Shown: positions 52,532 through 62,042, counted from the stretch's first letter. The stretch: 64,000 bases of DNA from Thioalkalivibrio nitratireducens DSM 14787 (GCF_000321415.2 NC_019902.2:868001-932000); one strand, 5' to 3'. Numbers and translations are program-made. Notes: generated by a model from the letters alone, not told the origin.

Positions 52532-53922
52532 ACGGGCCTCCGGGCCGGTCCCCGATCGCCCAACGCGAACGCCGTCAAGCCGACGGTCAGCGCCACCAGG
52601 TTGAGCAGCAGCAGCTTGCTGTAATCGTGGCCGATCCCAGTCAGCGCTTCGATCCAGGCGACGTGTCCGGAACTCTCCAGGAAATACAGCACGGCCCCGG
52701 TCAAGGAGGCCGCGACCGCGGCCACGAGTGCCGCCGGAGCCACCTCGCGATCGAACGCGATGCTCCAGACGATCACCGGGGTCAGGAACAGCGCGGCCGT
52801 GCCGCTGACCGCGACCGCTGCGAACAGATCCTGGGTGCCGAAGAACACCATCAGCAGGCCCGCCGCGGCGAACAGGGCCATCGCGACGCGGCCGTGGGTG
52901 CTGGAACGCCGGCCCAGGTTCATGTCGATCACCGTGAGCTTCGCCGTGCTGGCGAAGGTCGAGTCCATCGTGGACGCGGCGGAAACCACCAGCGCGATGC
53001 CGAGTAGCAGTGCCGCGGGCTGGCCCAGGAGGCGGGTCAGCGTGTCGAGGAACTCCTCGGTGCCGGAGCGGTGCAGGCCGGTGAATACCCCAAGCAGGCC
53101 GAAGGCGAGGATCAGCAGCGCGGAGATCCAGAACGCGTGAACGAAGCTGCGGCGGGTGGTGGCGCGGTCCGCGAGGAAGCCCCGGTCCATCATCACCGGA
53201 TCGTGCAGCGGGTAGCTCGGAACCTGGATCAGCGCGACCAACAGCAGGATCCAGCCCGGGCTGACCAGTTCCGGACTGCTCGCCAGGATGGCACCCGGGG
53301 CGAACTCGGGAACCAGCAGCATCATGGCAAACAACACGATCAGCAGCGCCGTCAGGATCCCGAACTGCAGCACGTCGGTACGCAGCGAAGCGTGCAGCCC
53401 GCCCAGCATCGAGTAGCCCAGCGTTACGCCCGCGACGGCCAGGATCGCCACGGTATACGCGAGGCTGCCGGTGGCCCCGAACACGATCCCGACAACGAGC
53501 AGGTTCGCGAAGACCTCGGAAACCAGCCGTACGCCGACCAGCAAGTTGAAGCTGCCGGTGCCGATGCGGCCGAAGCGCTGGTGCAGGAAACCCTGGATGT
53601 TCCGGGCACCGCGCTCGAAACGCAGCCGGTCGACGATCCAGGCTCCGGTCAGGAACGAGAGGTAGTAGGCCGTATAGGCGAGGGCCCCGGCAATGCCGAA
53701 GAAATACCCGAGGATCGCCGCGTTCAGCAGCGAACGGGCGAAGATCCAGGTCGTGACCTGGGAAAAGGTCAGCGTCCAGACGCCGGGTGCCACGCCTGCA
53801 GGACTGGTCCCGAAAAAGAAGCCCTCGGCGGTGCGCGCGCGCGGTGCGAGCATGAAGCTGGCAACCGCCAGCGCCACCAGCGTGCCGGTTAGCAGTGCGA
53901 ACGAGACATCGGGCATGGGCAT
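52528..53922 (-). CDS. Sodium:solute symporter family protein
   Basis: 464 residues with about 13 membrane helices in the SSS pattern: FFFGTSPAGVAPGVWTLTFS, GYFFGIAGALAYTAYYLSFL, GYSMLGGLHASLRTDVLQFG and STMDSTFASTAKLTVIDM (sodium-site region). It would take up an organic solute with sodium. GGAGATCC precedes the ATG at 53922. In haloalkaliphiles sodium-driven uptake is the norm. It is followed by the coupled metallophosphoesterase-like gene. Confidence 0.85.
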   Translation of the reverse strand: MPMPDVSFALLTGTLVALAVASFMLAPRARTAEGFFFGTSPAGVAPGVWTLTFSQVTTWIFARSLLNAAILGYFFGIAGALAYTAYYLSFLTGAWIVDRLRFERGARNIQGFLHQRFGRIGTGSFNLLVGVRLVSEVFANLLVVGIVFGATGSLAYTVAILAVAGVTLGYSMLGGLHASLRTDVLQFGILTALLIVLFAMMLLVPEFAPGAILASSPELVSPGWILLLVALIQVPSYPLHDPVMMDRGFLADRATTRRSFVHAFWISALLILAFGLLGVFTGLHRSGTEEFLDTLTRLLGQPAALLLGIALVVSAASTMDSTFASTAKLTVIDMNLGRRSSTHGRVAMALFAAAGLLMVFFGTQDLFAAVAVSGTAALFLTPVIVWSIAFDREVAPAALVAAVAASLTGAVLYFLESSGHVAWIEALTGIGHDYSKLLLLNLVALTVGLTAFALGDRGPARRPV

Positions 53923-54477
53923 CGGATCTCCAATCCAGGATTGCGCACGCTGCGCGCCCGTTGGCGATGCGCGCCGCCATATCGAAGTGCCCCGTGAAGC
54001 GGTGTCTTCCAGAACACGCGGTGTCGTGGGCCTCGTCTGCGCAGAATAGCCGCAACCGCGGTCCCGTTGGGTACGTAATGTTACGAACCCCGGCCGCGGC
54101 AGCTGTACGGGACCGAACGCTCGGTGATCGTACTGCAATCGAAGGTGTGAACGTGAACGAACCCACTGCCCGGGATTGGGCCGGTCGGTAGAACGGACGA
54201 TCAGCGTTGCGCCGCAACCGACGGATCAATGGTCACTGGCGTGTGCGGGAGATCTCGCGGACCCGCCCGGTCGCGCACACCTCGTGGTAACCCGTATGTT
54301 CCGGCGGGATCGGGGTCCCTATCCTGCATGGTTCATAAGGCGCTTTCGGGCACGACACTGTCGGGTCCCGGTGCTTGCCGATTACGGGTCCTCCGGGCGC
54401 AGGGCCCACTGGGCGACCCGAGCGTTCCGTGGCATCGATGGGAACGCGGCGCAGAATCGACGGACTGGAGGGTCGGT
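53923..54477. other. Divergent intergenic region, no gene
   Basis: 555 bases separating the symporter and the glutamate-synthase-like gene. It has one small palindrome CGTAATGTTACG (54074-54085). Open frames crossing it lack family similarity. Confidence 0.4.
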
Positions 54478-56151
54478 GTGTACATCGGATTCCTGGTGTT
54501 TGCCGGAACCTCGCTGCTGCTTCTTGCGGTGGGGTGGTGGTTCTGGCCGCCGGTGGCCTGGGCCGCGGTCCTGATCGTGCCGTTGCTGGCACTGGGAACG
54601 TACGACGTGCTCCAGACGCGCCACTCGATCCGGCGCAACTTCCCGTTACTGGGGCGCGCCCGCTGGCTGATGGAGACGCTGCGCCCGTTCATGCGCCAGT
54701 ACTTTGTCGAGTCCGACACCGACGGTGTTCCGATCAACCGCATGTTCCGCAGCATTGTCTATCAGCGGGCCAAGGGGGAACTGGAGACGGTGCCGTTCGG
54801 CACCCGGGTGGATGTCTATCGTCACGGCTACGAATGGATCGGCCACTCGGTAGCGGCGATTCGCGCCTCCGACGTGCTGGACCTGCGGGTCGACGTCGGC
54901 GGGCCGGACTGCCGCCAGCCGTATCGGGCCAGCATTTTCAACATCTCGGCGCTGAGCTTCGGCGCGCTGAGTCCGAACGCCATCCTGGCCCTGAACCACG
55001 GCGCGGCCCTCGGTGGATTTGCGCAGAACACCGGCGAGGGCGGGCTCGCACCTTGCCTTCTGGAGCACGGCGGCGATCTGGTGTGGCAGATCGGCACCGG
55101 CTATTTCGGCTGCCGGGACGCGCGCGGCCGCTTCTCCGGCGAGCTGTTCGAGGAAAAGGCGGCGTGGCCCGCGGTGCGCATGATCGAGATCAAGCTCTCG
55201 CAGGGTGCCAAGCCGGGGCATGGCGGCATCCTGCCGGCGGAGAAGAACACCCCGGAGATCGCCGCGATCCGGGGCGTGGAACCCGGCACCGTGGTGGAAT
55301 CGCCGCCCGCGCACAGCGTGTTCGACTCGCTGCTCGGGCTCCTCGAATTCGTCGCCCGGCTGCGCGAGCTTTCCGGTGGCAAGCCCGTCGGGTTCAAACT
55401 GGCGGTCGGGCGCAAGAGCGAGTTCGTCGCGATCTGCAAGGCCATGGTCGCGTCGGGAATCGTGCCCGATTTCATCACCGTCGACGGCGGGGAGGGCGGT
55501 ACCGGGGCCGCACCGCTCGAGTACGCGAACTCGGTGGGCATGCCGCTGCGCGAGGCACTGGCCTTCGTCGACGATTGCCTGACCGGTTTCGACCTGCGCT
55601 CCTCGATCCGGGTGATCGCGTCCGGCAAGATCCTGACCGGCTTTCACCTGGTAAAAAATCTCGCGGTCGGGGCCGACCTGTGCAGCAGCGCGCGCGGCAT
55701 GATGTTCGCCCTCGGCTGCGTGCACTCACTCATCTGCAACACCAACCGCTGTCCGTCCGGTGTCGCGACGCAGGATCCGCGGCTGTACCGGGGCCTGGTC
55801 GTCGCCGACAAGGCACAGCGCGTGGCGCAGTTCCAGGCCAAGACGGTGCACGCCACCGCGGAGTTGATCGCGTCCGCGGGCCTGTTTCATACCTCGGAGC
55901 TCAACCGCACCCATATCTACCGGCGCGTGACGCAGTCGGAAATCCGGCGCTACGACCGGATCTACCCGTACCTGACGGCCGGGGTGCTGCGCGACCCGGC
56001 GAAGGCGCCGGAGGCGTTCGCCGTGCATCTGGAAGAAGCCGACCCGGAACGTTTCATGCCGCGCCATTGCCTGACCCGGAGCGAGGATCCCCGCGGGGAT
56101 CCGCACCTCCCGTGCACGATGCGGCAATACGACAGGGTAAGCCACTTATGA
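54478..56151 (+). CDS. Membrane-anchored FMN glutamate-synthase-like protein
   Basis: 557 residues from a GTG with GGAGG upstream. Two N-terminal membrane helices (YIGFLVFAGTSLLLLAVGWW and the segment after WPPVAWAAVL) precede the FMN-binding TIM barrel of glutamate synthase: NISALSFGALSPNAILALNH, GEGGLAPCLLEHGGDLVWQI, VDGGEGGTGAAP and CNTNRCPSGVATQDP (FeS cysteines). It lacks the glutaminase domain, so it is not a normal GltB; such stand-alone forms are redox enzymes of unknown substrate. It overlaps the acetolactate synthase gene (ATGA). Confidence 0.82.
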   Translation: MYIGFLVFAGTSLLLLAVGWWFWPPVAWAAVLIVPLLALGTYDVLQTRHSIRRNFPLLGRARWLMETLRPFMRQYFVESDTDGVPINRMFRSIVYQRAKGELETVPFGTRVDVYRHGYEWIGHSVAAIRASDVLDLRVDVGGPDCRQPYRASIFNISALSFGALSPNAILALNHGAALGGFAQNTGEGGLAPCLLEHGGDLVWQIGTGYFGCRDARGRFSGELFEEKAAWPAVRMIEIKLSQGAKPGHGGILPAEKNTPEIAAIRGVEPGTVVESPPAHSVFDSLLGLLEFVARLRELSGGKPVGFKLAVGRKSEFVAICKAMVASGIVPDFITVDGGEGGTGAAPLEYANSVGMPLREALAFVDDCLTGFDLRSSIRVIASGKILTGFHLVKNLAVGADLCSSARGMMFALGCVHSLICNTNRCPSGVATQDPRLYRGLVVADKAQRVAQFQAKTVHATAELIASAGLFHTSELNRTHIYRRVTQSEIRRYDRIYPYLTAGVLRDPAKAPEAFAVHLEEADPERFMPRHCLTRSEDPRGDPHLPCTMRQYDRVSHL

Positions 56152-57830
56152 AGGCATCGGATCTGTTCGTGAAGGCCCTGGAATCCGAGGGTGTCGAGTA
56201 CGTTTTCGGGATTCCCGGGGAGGAGAACCTGGACCTGCTCGAATCGCTGCGGGCCTCGTCGATACGGCTGGTTCTGACCCGGCACGAGCAGGCGGCCGGC
56301 TTCATGGCGGCCACCTACGGGCGGCTGACCGGGAGGACCGGAGTCTGCCTGGCCACGCTCGGACCCGGGGCCACCAACCTCGTGACTGCCGCCGCCTACG
56401 CGCAGCTCGGGGGGATGCCGGTGCTGATGATCACTGGCCAGAAGCCGATCAAGGTGAGCAAGCAGGGCGAGTTTCAGATCCTCGATGTAGTCGACATGAT
56501 GCACCCGATCAGCAAGTACACCCGCCAGATCAGCAGCGGTGCCAACATTCCCGCTCGGGTGCGTGAGGCTTTCCGCCGGGCCGAGGACGAGCGGCCCGGG
56601 GCGGTTCACCTGGAACTGCCGGAGGATATCGCCCGCGAGGAGACGGACGCGCCGGTGATCCCACGCAGCCGCTTCGAGGCCCCCTGGGCCAGCGACGGCT
56701 CGATCGCGGCGGCGGTGGAAATGATCGAAGCGGCACGGCAGCCGCTGCTGCTGATCGGCGCCGGTGCGAACCGGCGCCAGACCTGCCGCGCGCTCCCGGC
56801 GTTTGTCGAAGCCACCGGCATCCCGTTCTTCAGCACGCAGATGGGCAAGGGCGTGGTCGATGAGCGCCACCCGCTGTTTCTGGGCAATGCCGCGCTCTCC
56901 GGCGACGATTTCCTGCACCGCGCGGTCGAGGCCGCCGACCTAATCATCAACGTCGGTCACGATGTGGTGGAAAAGCCCCCGTTCATCATGGGCCGCCCGG
57001 AAAATGCCCCGCCACACGTCGAGGAGGCCGCCCGGGCCGGGACGGCGCGGGTGATCCACGTGAACTACGTGACGGCCGCGATCGACGCGGTGTATCACCC
57101 GCATCAGGGTGTGATCGGCGACATCGCGCGCAGTGTCGAGCGCCTGACCGAAGCCGTCAGGCCGCAGCCGCACTGGGATTTCTCGCGGTTCATGGAAGTG
57201 CGGCGGCACCTCGACGTTCACACGCGCGAGGGCATGGACGATGCGCGTTTCCCCGTCTATCCGCAGCGGCTGGTGGCCGACGTCCGCGCGGCGCTGCCCG
57301 ACGACGGGATCGTCGCGCTGGACAACGGGATCTACAAGATCTGGTTCGCCCGCAACTACCGCGCACGGCAGCCGAACACGGTGCTGCTGGATAACGCGCT
57401 CGCGTCGATGGGCGCGGGGCTGCCTTCGGCAATGGCCGCGAAGATGGTGTATCCGGACCATCCTGTGATCGCCGTCTGCGGCGACGGCGGCTTCATGATG
57501 AACTCGCAGGAACTCGAGACCGCGGTGCGCCTGGGGCTGAACCTGGTGGTGCTGGTGCTGCGCGACGACGCCTACGGAATGATCCGCTGGAAGCAGGCCG
57601 CGATGGGCTTCGACGATTACGGCCTGACCTACGGGAACCCCGATTTCGTGCGCTACGCAGAGGCGTACGGAGCGTACGGCCATCGAGTCGAGTCCGCGGA
57701 TGCGCTGCGGCCACTCATCGCTTTCTGCCTCGCGGCGCCCGGGCTGCACGTGATCGATGTGCCGGTCGATTACAGCGACAACGACCGCATTCTGAACCAG
57801 GAGATCAAGGCCCGGAGCCGCGCGATCTGA
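56148..57830 (+). CDS. Acetolactate synthase / TPP-dependent enzyme (AlsS-like)
   Basis: 560 residues of the TPP family: IPGEENLDLLESL, RHEQAAGFMAATYGRLTGR (catalytic glutamate), GPGATNLVTAAA, FKxx-type middle domain, and the TPP motif GDGGFMMNSQELETAVRLGL. The phrase KVSKQGEFQILDVVDMMHP and the DDAYGMIRWKQ stretch are typical of AlsS catabolic acetolactate synthases. It joins two pyruvates. ATGA overlap with the upstream gene indicates shared translation; aldehyde dehydrogenase and invertase genes follow beyond a repeat. Confidence 0.85.
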   Translation: MKASDLFVKALESEGVEYVFGIPGEENLDLLESLRASSIRLVLTRHEQAAGFMAATYGRLTGRTGVCLATLGPGATNLVTAAAYAQLGGMPVLMITGQKPIKVSKQGEFQILDVVDMMHPISKYTRQISSGANIPARVREAFRRAEDERPGAVHLELPEDIAREETDAPVIPRSRFEAPWASDGSIAAAVEMIEAARQPLLLIGAGANRRQTCRALPAFVEATGIPFFSTQMGKGVVDERHPLFLGNAALSGDDFLHRAVEAADLIINVGHDVVEKPPFIMGRPENAPPHVEEAARAGTARVIHVNYVTAAIDAVYHPHQGVIGDIARSVERLTEAVRPQPHWDFSRFMEVRRHLDVHTREGMDDARFPVYPQRLVADVRAALPDDGIVALDNGIYKIWFARNYRARQPNTVLLDNALASMGAGLPSAMAAKMVYPDHPVIAVCGDGGFMMNSQELETAVRLGLNLVVLVLRDDAYGMIRWKQAAMGFDDYGLTYGNPDFVRYAEAYGAYGHRVESADALRPLIAFCLAAPGLHVIDVPVDYSDNDRILNQEIKARSRAI

Positions 57831-57888
57831 GGTTCCTGTATCGCTCCCAACGGTCATGGCGCGAGCGGCCTACCGACCATGAAAAACG

Positions 57889-57969
57889 CGTAGGGCGGAA
57901 GAGGCCGAAGGCCGTTATCCACCAGCCGGCGCCGCGGCAGTGCAAACGCCGAACGGCGGATGACGCTGC
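57889..57969. repeat. REP-type repeat, left part, cut by a 171-bp element
   Basis: CGTAGGGCGGAAGAGGCC ... GGCGGATGACGCTGC, ending at exactly the same base as the IS-interrupted copy at 43490. The right part (TGCGCTCTTCCGTGC) resumes at 58141. Confidence 0.75.
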
Positions 57970-58140
57970 GAGGCTGTGCAAGTATTCCGCAAGAATCGGC
58001 TTGTGCGAACAAACACCCTATCTGGACCGCCAAGACAGTCGGCGCTTGGCGCAACGCAACCCACGGGGGCCGCGAATTGTCGCTCGGGAGTGTGCTTCGA
58101 TTCCACCGAGCAAAGGCGGCCGGAACACTTGCACAGCCTC
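57970..58140. mobile_element. 171-bp MITE-like element inserted into a REP repeat
   Basis: Ends: GAGGCTGTGCAAGTATTCCG at the left and, read inward from the right, GAGGCTGTGCAAGTGTTCCG (19 of 20). These ends resemble those of the IS1182-type element (GAGACTGTGAAAGTATTC). TGC lies on both sides. The element encodes nothing recognisable and probably depends on a transposase in trans. Confidence 0.75.
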
Positions 58141-58218
58141 TGCGCTCTTCCGTGCTATTCATTGCCCGCTCCACAAGTGTGGTTGTTTTACAGTAACGCA
58201 GGCCTGATGGAGGTGCCC

Positions 58219-59646
58219 ATGCCCGAGCTCTTCGAATCCCTGATTGCTGGCGAACACGAGCGCGCCGGCCGTCTGACGGTGTTCGCGCCGTTCGACCGGA
58301 TGCCGATCGCCGAGGTGGAGACGGTTGGCGAGGCTGGGGTCGGGCAGGCGCTGGACACGGCGTACCGGCTGTTCAGAGACCGCCGCGGCTGGCTTCCGGT
58401 GCATCGCCGGATCGAGATCCTGGAGCGTACCGCGCAGATCCTGCACGAGCGCGCGGAAGCACTGGCGCTGGAGGCGGCCCGAGAGGGAGGCAAGCCGCTG
58501 ATCGATTCACGGGTCGAGGTGGCCCGGTCGATCGACAGCATCCGCCTGTGCGTGGAGTGCCTGCGCACCGACGGCGGCGAGGTGGTGCCGATGGATATCA
58601 ACACAGCCTCCGCCGGCAGGCACGCCTTTACCATGCCCGAGCCCATCGGCGTGGTGGTGGCCGTGAGCGCATTCAACCACCCGCTGAACCTGATCGCGCA
58701 CCAGGTCGGTCCGGCCGTGGCCGCCGGATGCCCGGTGATTGCGAAGCCCGCGGAGGATACGCCCCTGTCGTGCTTCCGCTTCGTGGGGATTCTGCGCGAG
58801 GCCGGGTTGCCGGAAGAATGGTGCCAGGCGTTGATGACCCGCGATCTCGACGTGGCGATGCGCCTGGTGACCGATCCACGGGTCGGTTTCCTGAGCTTCA
58901 TCGGCAGCGCGAAGGTCGGCTGGAAGCTGCGCTCGATGCTGGCGCCGGGTACGCGCTGTGCATTGGAGCACGGCGGTGCTGCGCCGGTGATCGTTGTCGC
59001 CGACGCGGATCTCGATGCCGCCATCCCCAGGCTCGCGAAAGGCGGGTTCTACCACGCCGGCCAGGTCTGCGTGTCGGTGCAGCGCATCTTCGCCGACCGC
59101 GCAATCGCCGGCGAGTTCGCGGCGCGCCTGGCCGATGCGGCGGACCGGCTGCGGATCGGCGACCCGACGCTTCCGGATACGGAGGTGGGTCCGCTGATCC
59201 GCGAGGCCGATGTACAGCGGGTCGAGGACTGGGTGCGCGAGGCCGAGGCCGGTGGTGCGCGGGTGCTCGCGGGCGGCGAGGCGCGGTCGAACAGCACCTA
59301 TGCCTGCACCGTGCTCGAGGATCCGGCCCCGGATGCCAGGGTCAGCACCGACGAGGTCTTCGGCCCGGTGGTTTGCGTCTACCCGTTCGATGATCTCGAC
59401 GCTGCGGCGGCCCGGGCCAACGGGCTGCGCTGGGCGTTCCAAGCGGCGGTGTTTACCCGCGACATGGCCACCGCGATGCAGGCCGCCCATGGCCTGGACG
59501 CCTCGGCGGTGATGGTCAATGACCACACCGCCTTCCGCGTCGACTGGATGCCCTTCGCCGGGCTGCGCGAGTCCGGCCTTGGTGTCGGCGGCATTCCCCA
59601 CACGCTGCGGGACATGCAGGTACGCAAGCTGATCGTGATCCAGTGA
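58219..59646 (+). CDS. NAD(P)-dependent aldehyde dehydrogenase
   Basis: 475 residues with the aldehyde dehydrogenase fold: EPIGVVVAVSAFNHPLNLIA (cofactor-binding, catalytic N), LSFIGSAKVGWKL, the glutamate in ALEHGGAAPVIVV, and nucleophile cysteine in FYHAGQVCVSVQRI; STDEVFGPVVCVYPF follows. GGAGGTGCCC precedes the ATG at 58219, preferred over 58207. The sequence resembles broad glyceraldehyde/lactaldehyde-type members; the substrate is unknown. It follows the acetolactate synthase gene after a repeat of 390 bases. Confidence 0.87.
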   Translation: MPELFESLIAGEHERAGRLTVFAPFDRMPIAEVETVGEAGVGQALDTAYRLFRDRRGWLPVHRRIEILERTAQILHERAEALALEAAREGGKPLIDSRVEVARSIDSIRLCVECLRTDGGEVVPMDINTASAGRHAFTMPEPIGVVVAVSAFNHPLNLIAHQVGPAVAAGCPVIAKPAEDTPLSCFRFVGILREAGLPEEWCQALMTRDLDVAMRLVTDPRVGFLSFIGSAKVGWKLRSMLAPGTRCALEHGGAAPVIVVADADLDAAIPRLAKGGFYHAGQVCVSVQRIFADRAIAGEFAARLADAADRLRIGDPTLPDTEVGPLIREADVQRVEDWVREAEAGGARVLAGGEARSNSTYACTVLEDPAPDARVSTDEVFGPVVCVYPFDDLDAAAARANGLRWAFQAAVFTRDMATAMQAAHGLDASAVMVNDHTAFRVDWMPFAGLRESGLGVGGIPHTLRDMQVRKLIVIQ

Positions 59647-59724
59647 CCGGGATGAGGCTCCATGAGCTCCCGGGTTTGGTAGTCTTGGCGGCGTCGTTAT
59701 CAGCGCGATCAGAGGGGGGCAGCA

Positions 59725-61110
59725 ATGAACGAGTCGGTCAGGGACAGTGCGTGGAAGCTGCTAGACGCGTCGGTAGTGCGCCTGGACGGCGGGCCGGTGG
59801 GTACCGTCGCCGCGCGCGACACCATCGTGCAGGAGGTCAACTACGACCAGGTGTTTACCCGGGATTTCGCGGTCTCCGCCTATGCCTACCTGCTCGCGGG
59901 GAAGCCTGAGATCGTCGCCAGCTTCCTGCTGCAAATGGTCCGCCTGCAGCAGACCGAGCGCCAGTTCGACTGTTTCCAGCCGGGCGAAGGCCTGATGCCG
60001 GCCAGCTTCAAGGTGGTCGCGGGCGAGAAGGGGGAACAGGTGGTGGCCGATTTCGGCGAACAGGCCATTGCCCGGGTACCGCCGGTCGATTCCGGCCTGT
60101 GGTGGCTGATGATCCTGCACGCCTACGTGAACAGCACCGACGACGCGGCGCTGGCGCGGCGCGACGAGGTGCAGCGCGCGATCCGCGGGGTGCTGGACCT
60201 GTGCCTGACCGCCCGTTTCGACATGTTTCCGACCATGCTGGTGCCGGACGGATCGTTCATGATCGACCGCCGGATGGGTGTCTACGGCTATCCGATCGAC
60301 GTGCAGGCGCTGTTTTACTCGGCGCTGACGGCGGCCGAGGCCCTGCTGGCCGACGTGGAGGAGAACGCCCATTACATCGACGCGGTGCGCAAGCGGCGAG
60401 GTCATCTTGCCTACCACATCCGCACCTATTACTGGCTGGATCTCGACCAGGTCAATCGCATCTACCGCTACGGGGTCGAGGAATACGGCGAGCGCGCGGT
60501 GAACAAGTTCAACATCTACCCCGAGACCATTCCGCACTGGCTGATGGACTGGCTGCCGGAAACCGGTGGCTACTTCGCGGGAAACCTGGGGCCCGGGCGA
60601 ATGGACTACCGCTATTTCGCGCAGGGGAATCTGTTGGCCGTCGCGAGCGGCCTGGCGTCGGACGCACAGTCCGTGGCGTTCATGCAACTGCTGCGTGCAC
60701 GGCGCGACGACCTCGTGGGGGATGTGCCGCTGAAACTCGCATATCCGGCGCTGGACGGTAGCGACTGGGTGGCGCTGACCGGCATGGATCCGAAAAACCG
60801 CGCCTGGTCCTACCACAACGGTGGCAACTGGCCGGTGCTGCTGTGGCTGTTGGCCGCGGCCTGTGCCCGCACCGGCGACGCAGATCTGATCGAATCCGCG
60901 CTCGAGTCCGCCGAATCCCGGCTCGTCCGGGACGAGTGGGCTGAGTACTACGATGGCCGCAGTGGTCGCCTGGTCGGACGGCAGGCGCGCCGGCACCAGA
61001 CCTGGACGATCGCGGGGTACCTCGTTGCGCGGCAGCTGGCGCAGGATCCCGCGTGTCTCGGACGCCTCGGCTTCGGAGGCGAGGCCACGGTGTCTGCATG
61101 CACCGGTTGA
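59725..61110 (+). CDS. GH100 alkaline/neutral invertase
   Basis: 461 residues of the GH100 family, cytoplasmic: NYDQVFTRDFAVSAYAYLLA (catalytic aspartate), GRVPPVDSGLWW-like stretch (ARVPPVDSGLWWLMILHAYV), DRRMGVYGYPIDVQALFYSA, and RAWSYHNGGNWPVLLWLLAA. The family hydrolyses sucrose without phosphate. In salt-adapted bacteria sucrose serves as a compatible solute, so it could recycle it. No sucrose synthesis genes are in the window. GAGGGGGG precedes ATG. Length is normal for bacterial members. Confidence 0.85.
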   Translation: MNESVRDSAWKLLDASVVRLDGGPVGTVAARDTIVQEVNYDQVFTRDFAVSAYAYLLAGKPEIVASFLLQMVRLQQTERQFDCFQPGEGLMPASFKVVAGEKGEQVVADFGEQAIARVPPVDSGLWWLMILHAYVNSTDDAALARRDEVQRAIRGVLDLCLTARFDMFPTMLVPDGSFMIDRRMGVYGYPIDVQALFYSALTAAEALLADVEENAHYIDAVRKRRGHLAYHIRTYYWLDLDQVNRIYRYGVEEYGERAVNKFNIYPETIPHWLMDWLPETGGYFAGNLGPGRMDYRYFAQGNLLAVASGLASDAQSVAFMQLLRARRDDLVGDVPLKLAYPALDGSDWVALTGMDPKNRAWSYHNGGNWPVLLWLLAAACARTGDADLIESALESAESRLVRDEWAEYYDGRSGRLVGRQARRHQTWTIAGYLVARQLAQDPACLGRLGFGGEATVSACTG

Positions 61111-61243
61111 CGCATCATCCGCGCAGAAGGGATGGAACTCACCCCTGGTCGGGTAACAGTGCGGCGTTACCGCCACCTCGCTTCCTTGTTGGTACGCCAT
61201 CGGGGGAGCGGCGGGTGCAGCGGGCAGCCGTTTCTGGTTCCGT

Positions 61244-61474
61244 TCAGTCCGGGTTGAAGCTCTCGGGCGGGCGCTGGAAGAAATACGAGATCAGCGTGGT
61301 CCCCGCAGTGGTCGCCCAGAGAAACAGGAAGGTGACGGAGTAATAGCCCAGCGTCGTCAGCGCGGGTCCACCGCTCTGCGCGAGCTGCGCGGGACTCAGG
61401 AACAGGAAAACGATGGTGGTTGCCACCGCCGACATCACGAAGGAAGGCCACAGCACGGAAACCCATTTCTGCAT
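61244..61474 (-). CDS. Small membrane protein with two helices
   Basis: 76 residues, starting MQKWVSVLWPSFVMSAVATT: two hydrophobic segments (about 8-28 and 42-65) linked by SPAQLAQSGGPA. No function known; the sequence has the composition of a real small inner-membrane protein. It is bounded by a family-2 repeat on the upstream side. The longer frame reaching to 61639 comes from that repeat. Confidence 0.6.
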   Translation of the reverse strand: MQKWVSVLWPSFVMSAVATTIVFLFLSPAQLAQSGGPALTTLGYYSVTFLFLWATTAGTTLISYFFQRPPESFNPD

Positions 61475-61492
61475 CGTTGATACCCTTGTTTC

Positions 61493-61560
61493 CTGATTGT
61501 CAGGGAAGCTCCGCAGCGAGCTAAACGCTGCTTCACGGCGGTTGTCATTGCGGGCGAAGC
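61493..61560. repeat. Family-2 MITE-like repeat, end fragment
   Basis: CTGATTGTCAGGGAAGCTCCG with GCAGCGAG and later GTTGTCATTGCGGGCGAAG matches the end of the copy at 16326-16576. Confidence 0.55.
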
Positions 61561-61765
61561 TCCGGACGCATGCACTCAGCGCACCCGACAGCCCAAGGTC
61601 GAGTGTAGCGAGAAGTCCAAGAGACGTCAGGAGGATCAACTGTCGTGCCTCTTGAGATGCATGCTAGCACGGTGCAGTGAAATCAGCAATTTACCAACGC
61701 GCCTACGTACCGCGCCGCCGTCGCGTTTCTGCGTGAACGCCTGCCCCAGGCCGGGGATGGGAGGC

Positions 61766-61949
61766 CGATTATCACGGAACCTCTGCAGCGAGCACGACAG
61801 CGCTCCGTCTCGGTGGTCATCGCGAGCGTAGCGTGGCACTCATGGGCGTAGCGCATTGAACAGCCGCAGGTGCGCACACCCTGTGTGCCCACCGAATCAT
61901 CCATCTGGCGTCGGGAGGACTCACGCCGTTTGGATCGCCACGTCCTGCC
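61766..61949. repeat. Family-2 MITE-like repeat, 3'-truncated copy
   Basis: CGATTATCACGGAACCTCTG, TCATCGCGAGCGTAGCG, GTAGCGCATTGAACAGCCG and GTTTGGATCGCCACGTC follow the copy at 16326 almost base for base, but the right terminal repeat is absent. Confidence 0.65.
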
Positions 61950-62042
61950 ACACTCGTACCATCAGCAACCCGACTACGCGAACCAGGTGCCAGTATCTTC
62001 CCCGAAGGCCCGGTGACGGCGCCCGAAAGGCGGATCCTGGGC

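Noticed and set aside
51503-54229. A 908-codon fused frame covering the symporter region and the phosphoesterase-like gene
   Set aside because: The part beyond 52531 is in the wrong frame for the clear symporter; the true gene begins at the GTG that overlaps the symporter stop.
54375-57830. A 1151-codon frame leading into acetolactate synthase
   Set aside because: The first 590 codons shadow the glutamate-synthase-like gene; the enzyme starts at 56148.
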